Shown in pieces: positions 1 to 8,469 of a stretch of DNA of 64,000 nt; position 1 is the first letter of the stretch; each line of letters starts with the position of its first letter. Location of the stretch: contig NC_021506.1 of assembly GCF_000412695.1 (NCBI RefSeq), positions 62,001 to 126,000 on the forward strand. Reading direction: 5' to 3'. The position numbers and the translations under genes are program-made. Source of the DNA: Pseudomonas resinovorans NBRC 106553. Lineage in GTDB: Bacteria; Pseudomonadota; Gammaproteobacteria; Pseudomonadales; Pseudomonadaceae. Under the pieces are notes generated by a model. That model ran no database searches, was not told the DNA's origin, and saw nothing but the letters and a program-made list of their open reading frames with translations.

Positions 1-1
1 A

Positions 2-277
2 GAGGGAAAAATTAAGGGCGACTTCTCCGTGCCGGCCGGCATTGCCTACGCCATCGAGGCAACTGCGCTTGGCCCAGAAAGCCCGTCTCTTTCTGATCGA
101 GCCGAACAGCATCGCCAGAGTGCCTTGGCCGAGGCAAGCGACTGGAAGCGCAACAGCTTCTGGGCACTTCTCCTGGCAGGGTTGTTTGGTGTCATTGCCA
201 CGGGCCATGAATCGATCGCGCAAATTATCTTTCGCAGGGTTCGTCGCATTGGCGAGCTTCTTACCCCGCTGCGGTAG
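2..277 (+). CDS. 3' end of an unidentified membrane-associated protein (partial)
   Basis: The frame is open from the left edge of the window to a stop at 275-277, so this is the C-terminal part of a gene that begins outside. The visible part has a mostly polar stretch, then one hydrophobic segment (WALLLAGLFGVIATG) about 25 residues before a basic C-terminus, which looks like a single membrane anchor. A GTG at 29 could serve as an internal start but has no convincing ribosome-binding site. I do not recognise the family. A strong terminator follows at once, so it is the last gene of its operon. Confidence 0.5.
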   Translation, partial: EGKIKGDFSVPAGIAYAIEATALGPESPSLSDRAEQHRQSALAEASDWKRNSFWALLLAGLFGVIATGHESIAQIIFRRVRRIGELLTPLR

Positions 278-295
278 CTACTGCGAGCAGCGCTC

Positions 296-323
296 AAACC
301 CAAGCCTTGCTTGGGTTTTTTTT
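296..323 (+). terminator. Rho-independent terminator
   Basis: The hairpin AAACCCAAGC-CTT-GCTTGGG is followed by eight T residues. It closes the partial gene at the left edge and isolates the endonuclease gene that starts at 367. Confidence 0.85.
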
Positions 324-366
324 CCCCTGAATAGCCTGGAATCACCCTTGTTTTAAGGAAAAGACC

Positions 367-1335
367 GTGAAATCGATCCTCATGATGTTTTTGGCCATGC
401 AGATGGCCACGTCTCACTTCGCTCTTGCCTCCGCACCTACGACCTTCGAGCAGGCCAAGGTTGAGCTACGCCAGAAGGTCTACTACGACCGCAACACCAG
501 CGAAGCCGGCGATCTTTACTGTGGGTGCGACTGGAAGTGGGTAGGGCGATCCGGAGGCCGTGTGGACTTCGCCTCGTGCGGGTACGAAGTCCGCGCTCAG
601 GAGAATCGCGCGCAGCGCATCGAATGGGAGCACGTCTTGCCAGCATACGCCTTCGGCAGCCAGCGGCAGTGTTGGCAGAACGGGGGGCGCAAGAACTGCA
701 TCGATACCGATCCGGTATTTCGCAAAATGGAAGCCGACATGCACAACCTTGCGGTGAGTGTTGGCGAGGTCAATGCTGACCGAAGCAATTTTCGCTATGG
801 CGTTTTACCCTCAACACCGATGCAATACGGCGCTTGCCCGACCAGAACAGATTTTCAGCAGCGCGTGACAGAGCCTCGCGACCAGGTGAAGGGCGCGGTA
901 GCCCGAATCTACTTCTACATGCACGACCGTTACGGGCTATCGATGTCCAGAGCACAACAGCAGTTGCTGATGGCCTGGGATCGTCAATACCCGGTGAGCG
1001 CGTGGGAACAGGAGCGTGACCGGCGGATCGCCAGAGTAATGGGGCATAGCAACCCATTCGTAACAGGTGAAAGATCCTGGAATCTCGGTATGCGAGTGAA
1101 GGGAGCGGGCACAATGGCACAGGCCATTCGGAGCGAACCAGTTCAGCACCAGGTATCTGGTGGATACGCCTCCAGCTCGCTTTCGCCGGTGATTGGCAAC
1201 CGCAATAGCAATGTTTACCACCTGCCAGTGGGCTGTCCGAGCTATGAAAAAGTCGGAACGCGCAACCGGGTAGAGTTTGCGAGCGCTGCGGACGCCGAAG
1301 CTGCGGGTTTCAAACGGGCCGGAAACTGCCGATAA
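367..1335 (+). CDS. Endonuclease I family periplasmic/secreted nuclease with Ada-like C-terminal domain
   Basis: The protein has 322 residues. Residues 1-22 form a signal peptide, so it should act in the periplasm or outside the cell. The body matches the Endonuclease_1 (EndA/Vvn) family, which degrades double-stranded DNA non-specifically. Visible motifs are REWEH-like 'RIEWEHVLPA', the metal-binding block 'DMHNLAVSVGEVNADRSN' and 'EPRDQVKGAVARIYFYM'. Several cysteines (CGCDW, CWQNGGRKNC) could form disulfides. After about residue 265 a short module follows (NSNVYHLPVGCPSYEK...AGFKRAGNC) that resembles the Ada-type metal-binding tail found on some secreted nucleases. It sits alone behind a terminator and may belong with transfer functions or with exclusion of incoming DNA; that role is inference. 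Confidence 0.85.
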   Translation: MKSILMMFLAMQMATSHFALASAPTTFEQAKVELRQKVYYDRNTSEAGDLYCGCDWKWVGRSGGRVDFASCGYEVRAQENRAQRIEWEHVLPAYAFGSQRQCWQNGGRKNCIDTDPVFRKMEADMHNLAVSVGEVNADRSNFRYGVLPSTPMQYGACPTRTDFQQRVTEPRDQVKGAVARIYFYMHDRYGLSMSRAQQQLLMAWDRQYPVSAWEQERDRRIARVMGHSNPFVTGERSWNLGMRVKGAGTMAQAIRSEPVQHQVSGGYASSSLSPVIGNRNSNVYHLPVGCPSYEKVGTRNRVEFASAADAEAAGFKRAGNCR

Positions 1336-1513
1336 GGGCCGTTCGGAGGGGATATGCGGTTTTGTAGCCTTCAGGGCCAGGTTAACCCTTCCTGAGCCTC
1401 CAGGGCGCTGTGCGGTCGTTACAGCCCGTGCTGACGGGAAGCGTGAGGTGAGGGAGCGAGTCTTGCGTGCCTGGCCGGGTGTATCGTGAAGATCTCCCGG
1501 CCGGCCTCGATGA

Positions 1514-1804
1514 TCAATCAACGGTCTGATGCTGTTTCGTTTTTGCAGTGTGCTGGGCCGGTACCGGACCAGAATGGGCTGGCGTAGTGGCCAAGGTGTG
1601 AGTAATCACCGAGCCGCTTTTGTTCGCCAGGTTCTTTGCCAGAGACTCGCGGACAACTTCCATCGTGAGTATTCGCGAGGTGGCAATCGCAGCTTTGAGG
1701 GGCTGGCCAGCTGCAACCAGTACCTCAACCATGTCCAGGGCCGTATTCACGCCGGCTTCAATTCGTTTCTCAACGCCATCAATCATCATCTTCTCGATCT
1801 CCAT
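1514..1804 (-). CDS. Small hypothetical protein
   Basis: The longest reading gives 96 residues. A start a few codons in (ATGATG, giving MMIDGVEKR) is better placed, because GGAG lies 9 nt upstream of it. The N-terminal two thirds is predicted helical; the tail is polar with TPAHSGPVPAQ. I do not recognise the family. The short palindrome CCTAATTATTAGG lies about 100 bp upstream and may be its operator. Confidence 0.55.
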   Translation of the reverse strand: MEIEKMMIDGVEKRIEAGVNTALDMVEVLVAAGQPLKAAIATSRILTMEVVRESLAKNLANKSGSVITHTLATTPAHSGPVPAQHTAKTKQHQTVD

Positions 1805-1901
1805 TTCAGGCAGCTGGCGGAATGCAAGCGGCCTCAGCAGAGCGTACGTGGTTCACCAGCTATTTGGGTAGAGCATCAAAGCGCGAGGCTAAAGGACGCA
1901 T

Positions 1902-1914
1902 CCTAATTATTAGG
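1902..1914. promoter_or_regulatory. Short palindrome in AT-rich intergenic DNA
   Basis: CCTAATTATTAGG is a perfect palindrome in an AT-rich stretch between two minus-strand genes. It could be a repressor site for the 1514-1804 gene; this is inference. Confidence 0.3.
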
Positions 1915-1979
1915 CTGCTACCGAATTTAACATAACAAAGATTATAAGAAGTCTAAGCTGTTGTTTATAAAGGGTAAGT

Positions 1980-2951
1980 CTACTGATCAACGACGCCTTT
2001 TACTGACTCTCGGTACGTCGATAGCACCTCAGGTGTCTCTGGCGCGCCGGGCTCCTGAGCAACTGGGTCCGCAGTGGATGAGGCTACGAAAAAGCGCCCC
2101 CCAGGGAGTGCCGGCAACCGTTGCTTTACGTCTGGTCGTTTTGCTGATCGCGAGTCTCTATCGAAGTTCTTGAGGCCAACGATCCTTGCAGCGGGTTGCC
2201 CATCGAGTACGAAGAATGGAAGGTTGGCATGCAGCATTGCGTCATACCGGCTGCGCTCGGAAAACCACAGCATGGCCCGCGGATGCGGAGCGATGGGCTT
2301 TGGCACATCCAGCATATCGGTTTCAGCCATATTCGCAATGCTGCGCAGATCGATCCACTGGGGGCTATTCACCACCGGCTCGCCGGTGGCCATAGATTTT
2401 TCATGGGCCTCGGCGAGCAGCACCTCACGGACGTGGCCAACAGTGACACGCTCTTTTCCTGAGGTGTGACCGGCCCAGGTGAATGTGATCTGTCTTGGGG
2501 CAGCATCAAAAACCTGGATTGCGCGCTTCAGCTGGTTGAGGGAGAAATTTTTCCCCAGGGCCTGGCGCATGATGTGGGAACGGCGGCTGACGGCAACGTT
2601 GCGAAACACTCGCTCAGCCTCGATCGCATCCACCAGCTCGCTCTTGCAGCGGTTCACCGCCCTGCCCTCATCGAGTATCGATCCGGAGAGGATAAAGTAC
2701 CCCGGCAAACGCAGCACGGTACCTGGAGCCTGGCCGAGATCGCGCTCAAACTCGCGTAACGCCTCTACAGCGGCCTTGATCGCGTCAGTTCCTGTCAGTA
2801 CCTGGACGTTAATTCGAGATGGCGTCCTCTGTTCAGTGAGGAGCGGGATGCGCCATATCATCCCGCCGACAACCAATGCGGGCCACTTCTCATTGAAAGC
2901 CTCAACGGTTTCGACCAAGCGCTCGTAAGCGGAGACAATTGCGTCAGTCAT
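1980..2951 (-). CDS. Tus-family replication terminus-binding (Ter) protein
   Basis: The 323-residue protein is collinear with E. coli Tus. 'SRINVQVLTGTDA' matches the Tus region NRIEVKQHLGNDA, and 'VLRLPGYFI' matches VRLPGVLCY. 'FSLNQLKRAIQVFDA...ITFTWAG' matches the Tus core LITLNAYRTLTVLHD...LRFGWAN, and 'PHPRAMLWFSERSRYDAML' matches the ARVWYKGDQKQVQHA region. Tus binds Ter sites and stops DnaB-driven forks from one side. The start ATG has GAGGA 7 nt upstream. A C-terminal tail of about 50 residues after the Tus-like core is proline/alanine rich and not typical. A perfect 16-bp inverted repeat lies directly upstream, where E. coli tus has its autoregulatory TerB site. Confidence 0.82.
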   Translation of the reverse strand: MTDAIVSAYERLVETVEAFNEKWPALVVGGMIWRIPLLTEQRTPSRINVQVLTGTDAIKAAVEALREFERDLGQAPGTVLRLPGYFILSGSILDEGRAVNRCKSELVDAIEAERVFRNVAVSRRSHIMRQALGKNFSLNQLKRAIQVFDAAPRQITFTWAGHTSGKERVTVGHVREVLLAEAHEKSMATGEPVVNSPQWIDLRSIANMAETDMLDVPKPIAPHPRAMLWFSERSRYDAMLHANLPFFVLDGQPAARIVGLKNFDRDSRSAKRPDVKQRLPALPGGRFFVASSTADPVAQEPGAPETPEVLSTYRESVKGVVDQ

Positions 2952-2964
2952 CTAGGATTCCTCA

Positions 2965-3080
2965 TAATACCACCCCTTCACTACGGCTATACCGTATGCC
3001 CTCCTCCCCCTCCGCTCCATGTTAACCAGGAGCGACGCCGAGGGTGCGAAAACGATCTCGCGATTGAAGGGGTGGTATTA
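2965..3080. repeat. Perfect 16-bp inverted repeat, candidate Ter sites
   Basis: TAATACCACCCCTTCA at 2965-2980 and its exact complement TGAAGGGGTGGTATTA at 3065-3080 are 84 bp apart. The first arm ends 14 bp upstream of the tus-like start codon. Arms this far apart are unlikely to be a simple hairpin terminator. A pair of oppositely oriented Ter-like binding sites is a reasonable reading, because Tus represses its own gene through an adjacent Ter site in E. coli. Confidence 0.5.
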
Positions 3081-3104
3081 TCGAGTATCCCAAAATCCGC
3101 TCAT

Positions 3105-3134
3105 AAAAAAACCCGTTCGAAACGGGCTTTTTTT
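3105..3134. terminator. Bidirectional rho-independent terminator
   Basis: CCCGTT-CGA-AACGGG is flanked by an A-run on the left and a T-run on the right, so it can work on both strands. It lies just downstream of the small gene ending at 3148. Confidence 0.85.
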
Positions 3135-3147
3135 GCTACGTGTCAGC

Positions 3148-3333
3148 TCAACGAATTTGGACTGCCTCAAGGGACAACAGATCCTCAATGTGATCCGCTG
3201 CATCGGCCCGCAAACGGCTCTCCAACCTTTCTCGATTGATGTGTTCAGTTTCGCTCGGCTCAACGAGCAAGACTACATAGCCTTGATTCCGCAGCTGCTG
3301 AAGCAAAGCTGCCTGGTCGCTGGAAATGGGCAT
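3148..3333 (-). CDS. Small hypothetical protein, downstream of UvrD-like helicase
   Basis: The product has 61 residues beginning MPISSDQAALLQQLR. I chose the internal ATG because GGAGAT lies 6 nt upstream; longer readings overlap the helicase gene and lack a site. The fold looks mixed helix/strand (GYVVLLVEPSE). The gene follows the helicase on the same strand with a gap of about 60 nt and ends at a terminator, so the two are probably co-transcribed. Function unknown. Confidence 0.6.
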   Translation of the reverse strand: MPISSDQAALLQQLRNQGYVVLLVEPSETEHINRERLESRLRADAADHIEDLLSLEAVQIR

Positions 3334-3392
3334 GAAAATATCTCCTGTGATCAGTGGGTGATTTTCAAAAGTCGAAGCATGCTCGAGGAGCA

Positions 3393-4895
3393 CTACGCGG
3401 CAGCCACCTGTTTCTTCCTGAAAACCATCGGGGTATTTGGCTTGCGGCCGTCACGCCGGTCGACGAATTCTTTCATGATCTCCAACATCGTCGAGTTGAC
3501 CGCAAGAACTCGCATCGCGCGGGTACACGCGACGTAGAGGAGGTTCATCTCATCAATCCATGGTTCCTTTTCGTTCTCTGGATTGAATGGATCGAAGGTG
3601 AAATCCTCAGCCAGTTGCACCGCATCCCACTCCAAGCCCTTCGAACGATGCGCGGTGCTGAGGGTGATGGTGGCTTCAAGCTCATCAGTGACCGCATTGC
3701 GCCGCAGCTTGGCAAACAACTCCGGGAGATCCGCACTGTACTGCTCGATGATCTTGATCGAGCGGTTCATCTCAGGGTCTTGGCTTTCATCGGCAATCTG
3801 CTTGTAGAGATCGTAATCAGGATATTCCTGGAGGAGTTTTTTTCCCTTCACTCGGTCACGCCACCCCTTCGATAGCGCATGTAGGTCTTCAAGATCCTGG
3901 AGGTTGTAACCCTCGATCCCCCCAACCCAGTAGATCTTTGCACCAGTCTCTACATTGGCCAGCGCCGTCTCGATCACTCCAACCACCGTCCGGCAGAGTA
4001 CGGTGCGATGTTCAAGGTCAGCAGGTAGTGCCTTGGAAACACGAGTCTCGCCGCCAAGCCCAGCCAGTTGGCGGGATTCACCCTTGAACGCGAGAACCAT
4101 GTTGGCGACGTGCGCAACGGCAGACCCGAACCGAAACGACTGAGTGAGGTAGTGGACTTCCGCTTTGTCGAGCCAGGTTGCATTGAGAGCATCTACGGCC
4201 CCCCTGAAGCGGTACAGCATCTGATGGCCATCACCACAAACGACTACGCCCATTCCGTATGCCGCCTGCTGCGCAAGCACACCAGCAATCACTGGATTGA
4301 TGTCCTGCGCCTCGTCTCCAAGCGCAATATCGTAACGATCCCGCAGATTTGGTTTCGAGAGTGCCCAAAGCTTGAGATAGCCGTCGTGAGTGATATTCGC
4401 AGCCTCGTTTTGGATGTCGCACATTTGCAACCAAAGCTGCCTGGCTCCCTCTACGATGCTTCCGGCGGCGCGCTTCATTCGCTCCGTTTTGAGCTTGTTG
4501 ACGGGGCAGTGACATAGCTCGATGTCGTCATCCGCGCTGGCCAAATAATTGTTCAGCGTCTCTTGCACGCTGCGCACCAATTCCCAGTTCTGTGAGCCGA
4601 TAATTCTTGCGATGTCGGTCAGGCGCAGGTTGCTCGTGAGCTTGTGTCTGTACTTCGATCCGATCGACGCATAAGCCAAGCCGTGGGCTGTTTTGCACGT
4701 CACGTTCGGCGGAAACTTTTGCTTGGCAGCAATCTCGACGCTTTTGTTGTAGCAGAGGTAGAGCAGACGGCATTGAGGCCGAGCCTTGGCATAGCCAACA
4801 AGCGTGGTGGTCTTCCCTGTTCCAGCAAAAGCCACCAGCTTGACGATACGGGCCAACGAGTTAATCGCTGGCCCCTGTTCGTGGGTGAAGTTCAT
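3393..4895 (-). CDS. UvrD/Rep-like superfamily 1 DNA helicase
   Basis: The start at 4895 has GGAGAT 6 nt upstream and gives 500 residues; longer readings add an unrelated N-terminus. Motifs in order: Walker A 'AFAGTGKTTT' near residue 20, motif II 'LGDEAQDINP', motif III-like 'GDGHQMLYRFRGA', motif V 'STAHRSKGLEWD' and motif VI 'NLLYVACTRAMR'. This layout is that of short SF1A helicases related to the FBH1/UvrD type, 3'-5' translocases that remodel forks or recombinase filaments. A clear paralog is encoded at 35388-36854. Confidence 0.9.
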   Translation of the reverse strand: MNFTHEQGPAINSLARIVKLVAFAGTGKTTTLVGYAKARPQCRLLYLCYNKSVEIAAKQKFPPNVTCKTAHGLAYASIGSKYRHKLTSNLRLTDIARIIGSQNWELVRSVQETLNNYLASADDDIELCHCPVNKLKTERMKRAAGSIVEGARQLWLQMCDIQNEAANITHDGYLKLWALSKPNLRDRYDIALGDEAQDINPVIAGVLAQQAAYGMGVVVCGDGHQMLYRFRGAVDALNATWLDKAEVHYLTQSFRFGSAVAHVANMVLAFKGESRQLAGLGGETRVSKALPADLEHRTVLCRTVVGVIETALANVETGAKIYWVGGIEGYNLQDLEDLHALSKGWRDRVKGKKLLQEYPDYDLYKQIADESQDPEMNRSIKIIEQYSADLPELFAKLRRNAVTDELEATITLSTAHRSKGLEWDAVQLAEDFTFDPFNPENEKEPWIDEMNLLYVACTRAMRVLAVNSTMLEIMKEFVDRRDGRKPNTPMVFRKKQVAAA

Positions 4896-5042
4896 CCCTT
4901 GGATCTCCGTTCTGATATGCCTCCATGGTTGCATAGCCACGCACAAACCCAAGCGGGGGCTGCTAGCTCTGCCCTCTAAAGGATTTGGGTATTCCTGGAG
5001 AGGTGGCAATGTCTTCTCACACCCGGAATCAGAGCAGCAACC

Positions 5043-5363
5043 ATGACTTACAACGAGACCCTTGCTTCCTATCAGCGCCTTCTTGAAGCCAATCCAGGGA
5101 AAGCATTGCAAATCGGCGACGATTGCTACGCGGTGCTGATCAACGGAACCTTGAGTGGGGCATACGCCACCCTGGATGGGGCTGTTGATCTTGGGACAAT
5201 CTTCCACTTTGATCGAGAAGCTTGGGATGCCGAATGCGAGTGTTGGGACGGCGATGTTTCTGGCATGCAAACAGCATTTTGCGTAGCCACTCCCTCCCTT
5301 GTTGAACTTCCGCCACCACCCGCGGGGAATGGCACGCCCAACCAAGGGAAAAAAGAATGCTAG
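5043..5363 (+). CDS. Hypothetical protein
   Basis: This is a 106-residue acidic protein (MTYNETLASYQRLLEANPG...) with a proline-rich end. It is divergent from the helicase gene across about 150 bp that must hold both promoters. The ribosome-binding site is weak (GAGCAGCAACC before ATG). No family is recognised. Confidence 0.5.
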   Translation: MTYNETLASYQRLLEANPGKALQIGDDCYAVLINGTLSGAYATLDGAVDLGTIFHFDREAWDAECECWDGDVSGMQTAFCVATPSLVELPPPPAGNGTPNQGKKEC

Positions 5364-5463
5364 GGTTCGCCGCCAATCCGATGCCGAACAAAGCCAGGGG
5401 AATTCCGTTTGGGATTTACGGGACTGCTGGCAGGATGAATGCAGATCAAGGGAGCCGTAGCTT

Positions 5464-5805
5464 ATGACAGCCATCCAACTTTTCCAGCAGCGCCAATCGG
5501 AGCCGGTATGCACCGATCTGATTCAGATGATTCGTGACGGCATGATTCGCCGGCTCAAGCGATTTGTTGTAGAACCTTACGATGACGGCATCACCTGGGG
5601 GATTCAGACAGTCGCCATAGCAACACCTGATGCTGATGACGGCGACCAGTTTCCGGTTGTGATTGTCGACCTCCACGAAGACGACCAGGCTGCAATGTCG
5701 TTTGCCCTGAGCGTCTTCGACGCGCTCAAAAATGCAGGCCGAGCATCAGGCGAGGATGTATGCCAATGGCGGCGAAGCCTCTTCACGCTTGTACCTAATT
5801 ACTGA
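5464..5805 (+). CDS. Hypothetical protein
   Basis: The protein has 113 residues and starts MTAIQLFQQRQSEP, with GGGAG about 10 nt upstream. It appears soluble, with alternating hydrophobic strands (FPVVIVDLHED). It is followed by a terminator at 5833-5860. No family is recognised; it is probably in one operon with the gene before it. Confidence 0.55.
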   Translation: MTAIQLFQQRQSEPVCTDLIQMIRDGMIRRLKRFVVEPYDDGITWGIQTVAIATPDADDGDQFPVVIVDLHEDDQAAMSFALSVFDALKNAGRASGEDVCQWRRSLFTLVPNY

Positions 5806-5832
5806 GCGCTGCGCGCCCCAGACCGGGCCAAG

Positions 5833-5860
5833 AAAAACCCGCCATTAAGGCGGGTTTTTT
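5833..5860. terminator. Rho-independent terminator
   Basis: AAAAACCCGCC-ATTAA-GGCGGGTTTTTT works in either direction. It separates the plus-strand small genes from repA, which converges from the right. Confidence 0.85.
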
Positions 5861-5974
5861 GTGGAAGTGGCACCAAAAGGACGGCAAATGACGATTCGAA
5901 TACCTAAGCGGAAAAAACCGGCACCGGCGACACTGCTCACAAAGGCACAAACGGTCGTCAGATGACGACGCAAG

Positions 5975-6841
5975 CTAATCTGGTTGCTCTCCTTCCTCTG
6001 CCGAAACAGCGAACAGCAGACCGGCTTCTTGTGCTTCAGCCAACTCACCCAAAGGCTTCGTGATCAGCCATTCGCTTTCTTCGGCAGGGTCATACTCAGG
6101 AAGCGGGGGAAGATCTTCAGGGTCAAGTTCCAGATTAAGCGGGAGCTGTGCGAGGTCACAGAAGGTGAACTTGATTGCGATCACCTTCCGCCCTTCCCTC
6201 CTCAACTCGTAGCTGACATCCAGATTGCTCTTAGTCTTCAGCTCCGCAACTGCCGGATCTATGACTCTCTGGCGGAGGTTGTTGAATCGTTGATAGGCAT
6301 CCGACAATCCGAGGGCGACCCGCAAGGATTCGACCTCAATGTAGGCCCATCCTGTCTTCCGAAACTGCATCAGCATCTCAAACAGCCGGAACGAATGGCT
6401 CGAGTCCAGGCAGGCAACCCGCCGAAGATCATAGCTAGTCACTTTGCTGTACAGCATCGTGAGATAGGGCATGACATGGATGGTGAACGACAACTCAACG
6501 CGACCCTCACCATCCAAATACTTGGCCCGATCGACCCAACGCTTCCGCTCCATGCCAGAGCCGTCAAAGGTCTTAATATCGCGCTCGTACAGCTCATCAG
6601 CTGCCACTTTCATCTGCTCATAGGCATGCCTGAGCTGGACGCCGTAGATATCCGAATAGTCCACGGCCGAGACAGACACCTTTTTCGGCATGGGCCTTCT
6701 TGGATCGAGTTTACTGATAGCCGCGAGGATCAACCGCTGCTCGTTGAGCGTCAGCCGGTACGACGCGGTAATCAGCGTATTGGATTTCGTAACCCGGAGC
6801 GGCTTAGGTTCCGGCTTGGCAGGTTTGGGTAAATTGGACAT
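5975..6841 (-). CDS. repA: Replication initiator RepA (Rep_3 superfamily)
   Basis: The ATG at 6841 gives 288 residues (MSNLPKPAKP...). 'SNTLITASYRLTLNEQRLILAAISKLD' shows the N-terminal winged-helix layout of the Rep_3 (PF01051) initiators, and 'GRVELSFTIHVMPYL' and 'SFRLFEMLMQFRKTGW' lie in the expected places. These proteins bind iterons to open the origin and to limit copy number by handcuffing and autorepression. The iterons begin about 40 bp upstream of the start and point into this gene, as expected. Identity as the plasmid's main Rep is well supported; the incompatibility group cannot be set from here. Confidence 0.9.
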   Translation of the reverse strand: MSNLPKPAKPEPKPLRVTKSNTLITASYRLTLNEQRLILAAISKLDPRRPMPKKVSVSAVDYSDIYGVQLRHAYEQMKVAADELYERDIKTFDGSGMERKRWVDRAKYLDGEGRVELSFTIHVMPYLTMLYSKVTSYDLRRVACLDSSHSFRLFEMLMQFRKTGWAYIEVESLRVALGLSDAYQRFNNLRQRVIDPAVAELKTKSNLDVSYELRREGRKVIAIKFTFCDLAQLPLNLELDPEDLPPLPEYDPAEESEWLITKPLGELAEAQEAGLLFAVSAEEGEQPD

Positions 6842-6880
6842 GTCTGGCCCCACGATTAGTAACGGAACCCTACAGAGAGA

Positions 6881-7216
6881 TTACGCTGTAGTCGATACCC
6901 AGGAGTCGGTTAGGCTCTAGACCCCAGTAAAAATGGGCCTCACAGCCAACCACCTCATCCAATCGCAAGACAAGGGACAAATCTGTAGTCGATAGGCAGT
7001 AGCCGTAATTTGTAGTCGATTGGCGTCCGTTCGCCACGTAGAACAGCCGTAATCTGTAGTCGATAGCGTGGGACAGCTTTGATCCACAGCCGTAATCTGT
7101 AGTCGATACCGAAGATAGGGCTGCAAAACTGCCTGGTCATACTCGTCCATGCACAGCCGTAATCTGTAGTCGCATCGAGCTGATGACTGTAAAAATAGCC
7201 GTAATCTGTAGTCGAT
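6881..7216. repeat. oriV iteron array 1 (7 copies)
   Basis: Seven direct repeats of the core CCGTAATCTGTAGTCGAT or close variants start near 6881, 6981, 7003, 7047, 7090, 7157 and 7199. Two are truncated or changed at the left side. Spacing is uneven (about 22 to 100 bp). They lie immediately upstream of repA, so RepA binding here should both initiate replication and control repA. Confidence 0.9.
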
Positions 7217-7443
7217 AGGTCCAACGGTGAACTCAAAGACTATTTATTGGCGAATCCACCAAGGCAGAGGGCAAACCACTGAAAAACGTCAAATAAGCGA
7301 CGGGTAATTTAAAATATCATTTAAAAACAATGGGTTACTGCGATTTCTATCCAAAGAAACGCCACTCAGGCAAATTCAGAACACAAAATTGCTTGAAATC
7401 GAGCCATAAAAACTCAAACTCGTGCTACGTGCAGCATCCAGCA
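7217..7443. other. AT-rich core between the iteron arrays, probable unwinding region
   Basis: No gene is seen. The stretch holds runs such as ACTATTTATTGG and AATTTAAAATATCATTTAAA and separates the two iteron sets. This is the usual place for a DNA unwinding element in iteron plasmids. I did not find a convincing DnaA box by eye. Confidence 0.55.
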
Positions 7444-7606
7444 GCCGGAATCTGTAGTCGTTAGACACAGCCCAGGCCCTCCATCCGGCCTGTGGATAAC
7501 GGCCGCAATCTGTAGTCGTCACAGCCGGAATCTGTAGTCGCTTCAGCCGTAATCCATAGTCGCAAAGCCGGAATGTGTAGTCGCAATGCCGTAATTTGTA
7601 GTCGAT
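7444..7606. repeat. oriV iteron array 2 (6 copies)
   Basis: Six copies of the same repeat in the same direction start near 7444, 7503, 7524, 7547, 7568 and 7589. The last five are spaced 21-23 bp apart, two helical turns, so Rep molecules would lie on one face of the DNA. These copies carry more base changes (CCGGAATCTGTAGTCG, CCGCAATCTG, GTAATCCATAG) than array 1. Confidence 0.88.
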
Positions 7607-7846
7607 GATCCTCTGGAGGCCACGTAATACAAGGGCTCCAGCTCTCTAAAAACAAGAGAACAACAAGAGAAAAACAGTTAAAAGGCTTTTAAAACTGAAA
7701 AGCTAATTTTCTGAGGGTTGAAAAACCAAAAGCAGACTCACAATCCAATGGCTGTTTTTCCGACGACAATTCGGTTCGAAAGCAGCACACCCACCAGGTC
7801 GGCGAGGAGAAAATGATCCCATCCGAATATGACCTGGAGGAACCCA

Positions 7847-8326
7847 ATGAATACTGCCGCTTTCGCGGGCGTCGCAGCTTATCTGCTCAGCATGGCTGTC
7901 ATAGCGCCGGAGCCGGTAAGCCTGACTGTAGGCGTTACGACGATCGTCGACGTCCAGCAGCACTACACCATCATCGACAAGATTGGTACGTCCTACACCG
8001 GCGGCCCGGTACTTAATCTCTCAGAATGGGAGGTAAACCTGGAGGGTGTCACTGACATTCAGCTGGCCTTCAACGCTGAAGGGGTACTGGATGTCGCTAC
8101 GGTAAAAGCTGACAAACTTCACCTGGAGGAAGTGCTAAGCGGGCTGAGAAGCCAGCTGCAAATTGGCACAGACGAGTCCAGCCACGGGTTTGAGAACATC
8201 ACATTCTTGTCTGGCTCCACCGAGGTAGTGGTCGAATCGCATCCCATGGACACCCAATTCACAGTCAACTACATAAGCGCGGACTTCAAACGTGCACGCA
8301 CCGATGCCCAAAAACAGTACGCCTGA
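7847..8326 (+). CDS. Hypothetical protein with N-terminal hydrophobic segment
   Basis: The ATG at 7847 has CTGGAGGA 5 nt upstream and gives 159 residues; an ATG 18 nt earlier is less well placed. The N-terminus (AFAGVAAYLLSMAVIAPEP) could be a signal anchor, followed by a beta-rich domain. It lies between oriV and parA. No known family is recognised. Confidence 0.55.
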   Translation: MNTAAFAGVAAYLLSMAVIAPEPVSLTVGVTTIVDVQQHYTIIDKIGTSYTGGPVLNLSEWEVNLEGVTDIQLAFNAEGVLDVATVKADKLHLEEVLSGLRSQLQIGTDESSHGFENITFLSGSTEVVVESHPMDTQFTVNYISADFKRARTDAQKQYA

Positions 8327-8469
8327 CCGCTGACATCGGCTCTCGCTTTACCTAGCGTGAATTCGGGTTTAGTCTCCAAAACATCCAAGCCAAGCCGAAC
8401 TGTGAGGTGGAAAAAGCCGTTTCCAGTTCGGTTTTACAGGCAAAAACCCAGCCTGTACCATGATTTTTC

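Noticed and set aside
4896..5513. 206-residue N-terminal extension of the first helicase
   Set aside because: The extension is antisense to the 5043-5363 gene and unlike any helicase. The ATG at 4895 has GGAGAT and starts 10-20 residues before Walker A, as in the paralog.
5984..6832. 282-codon open frame on the plus strand
   Set aside because: It is antisense to repA; repA has the family motifs and the adjacent iterons.
6881..7606. Regular repeats that might be a CRISPR array
   Set aside because: The repeats are short (about 18 bp), vary in sequence and spacing, have no equal-length spacers and lie beside a Rep_3 initiator, so they are iterons. No cas genes are present.
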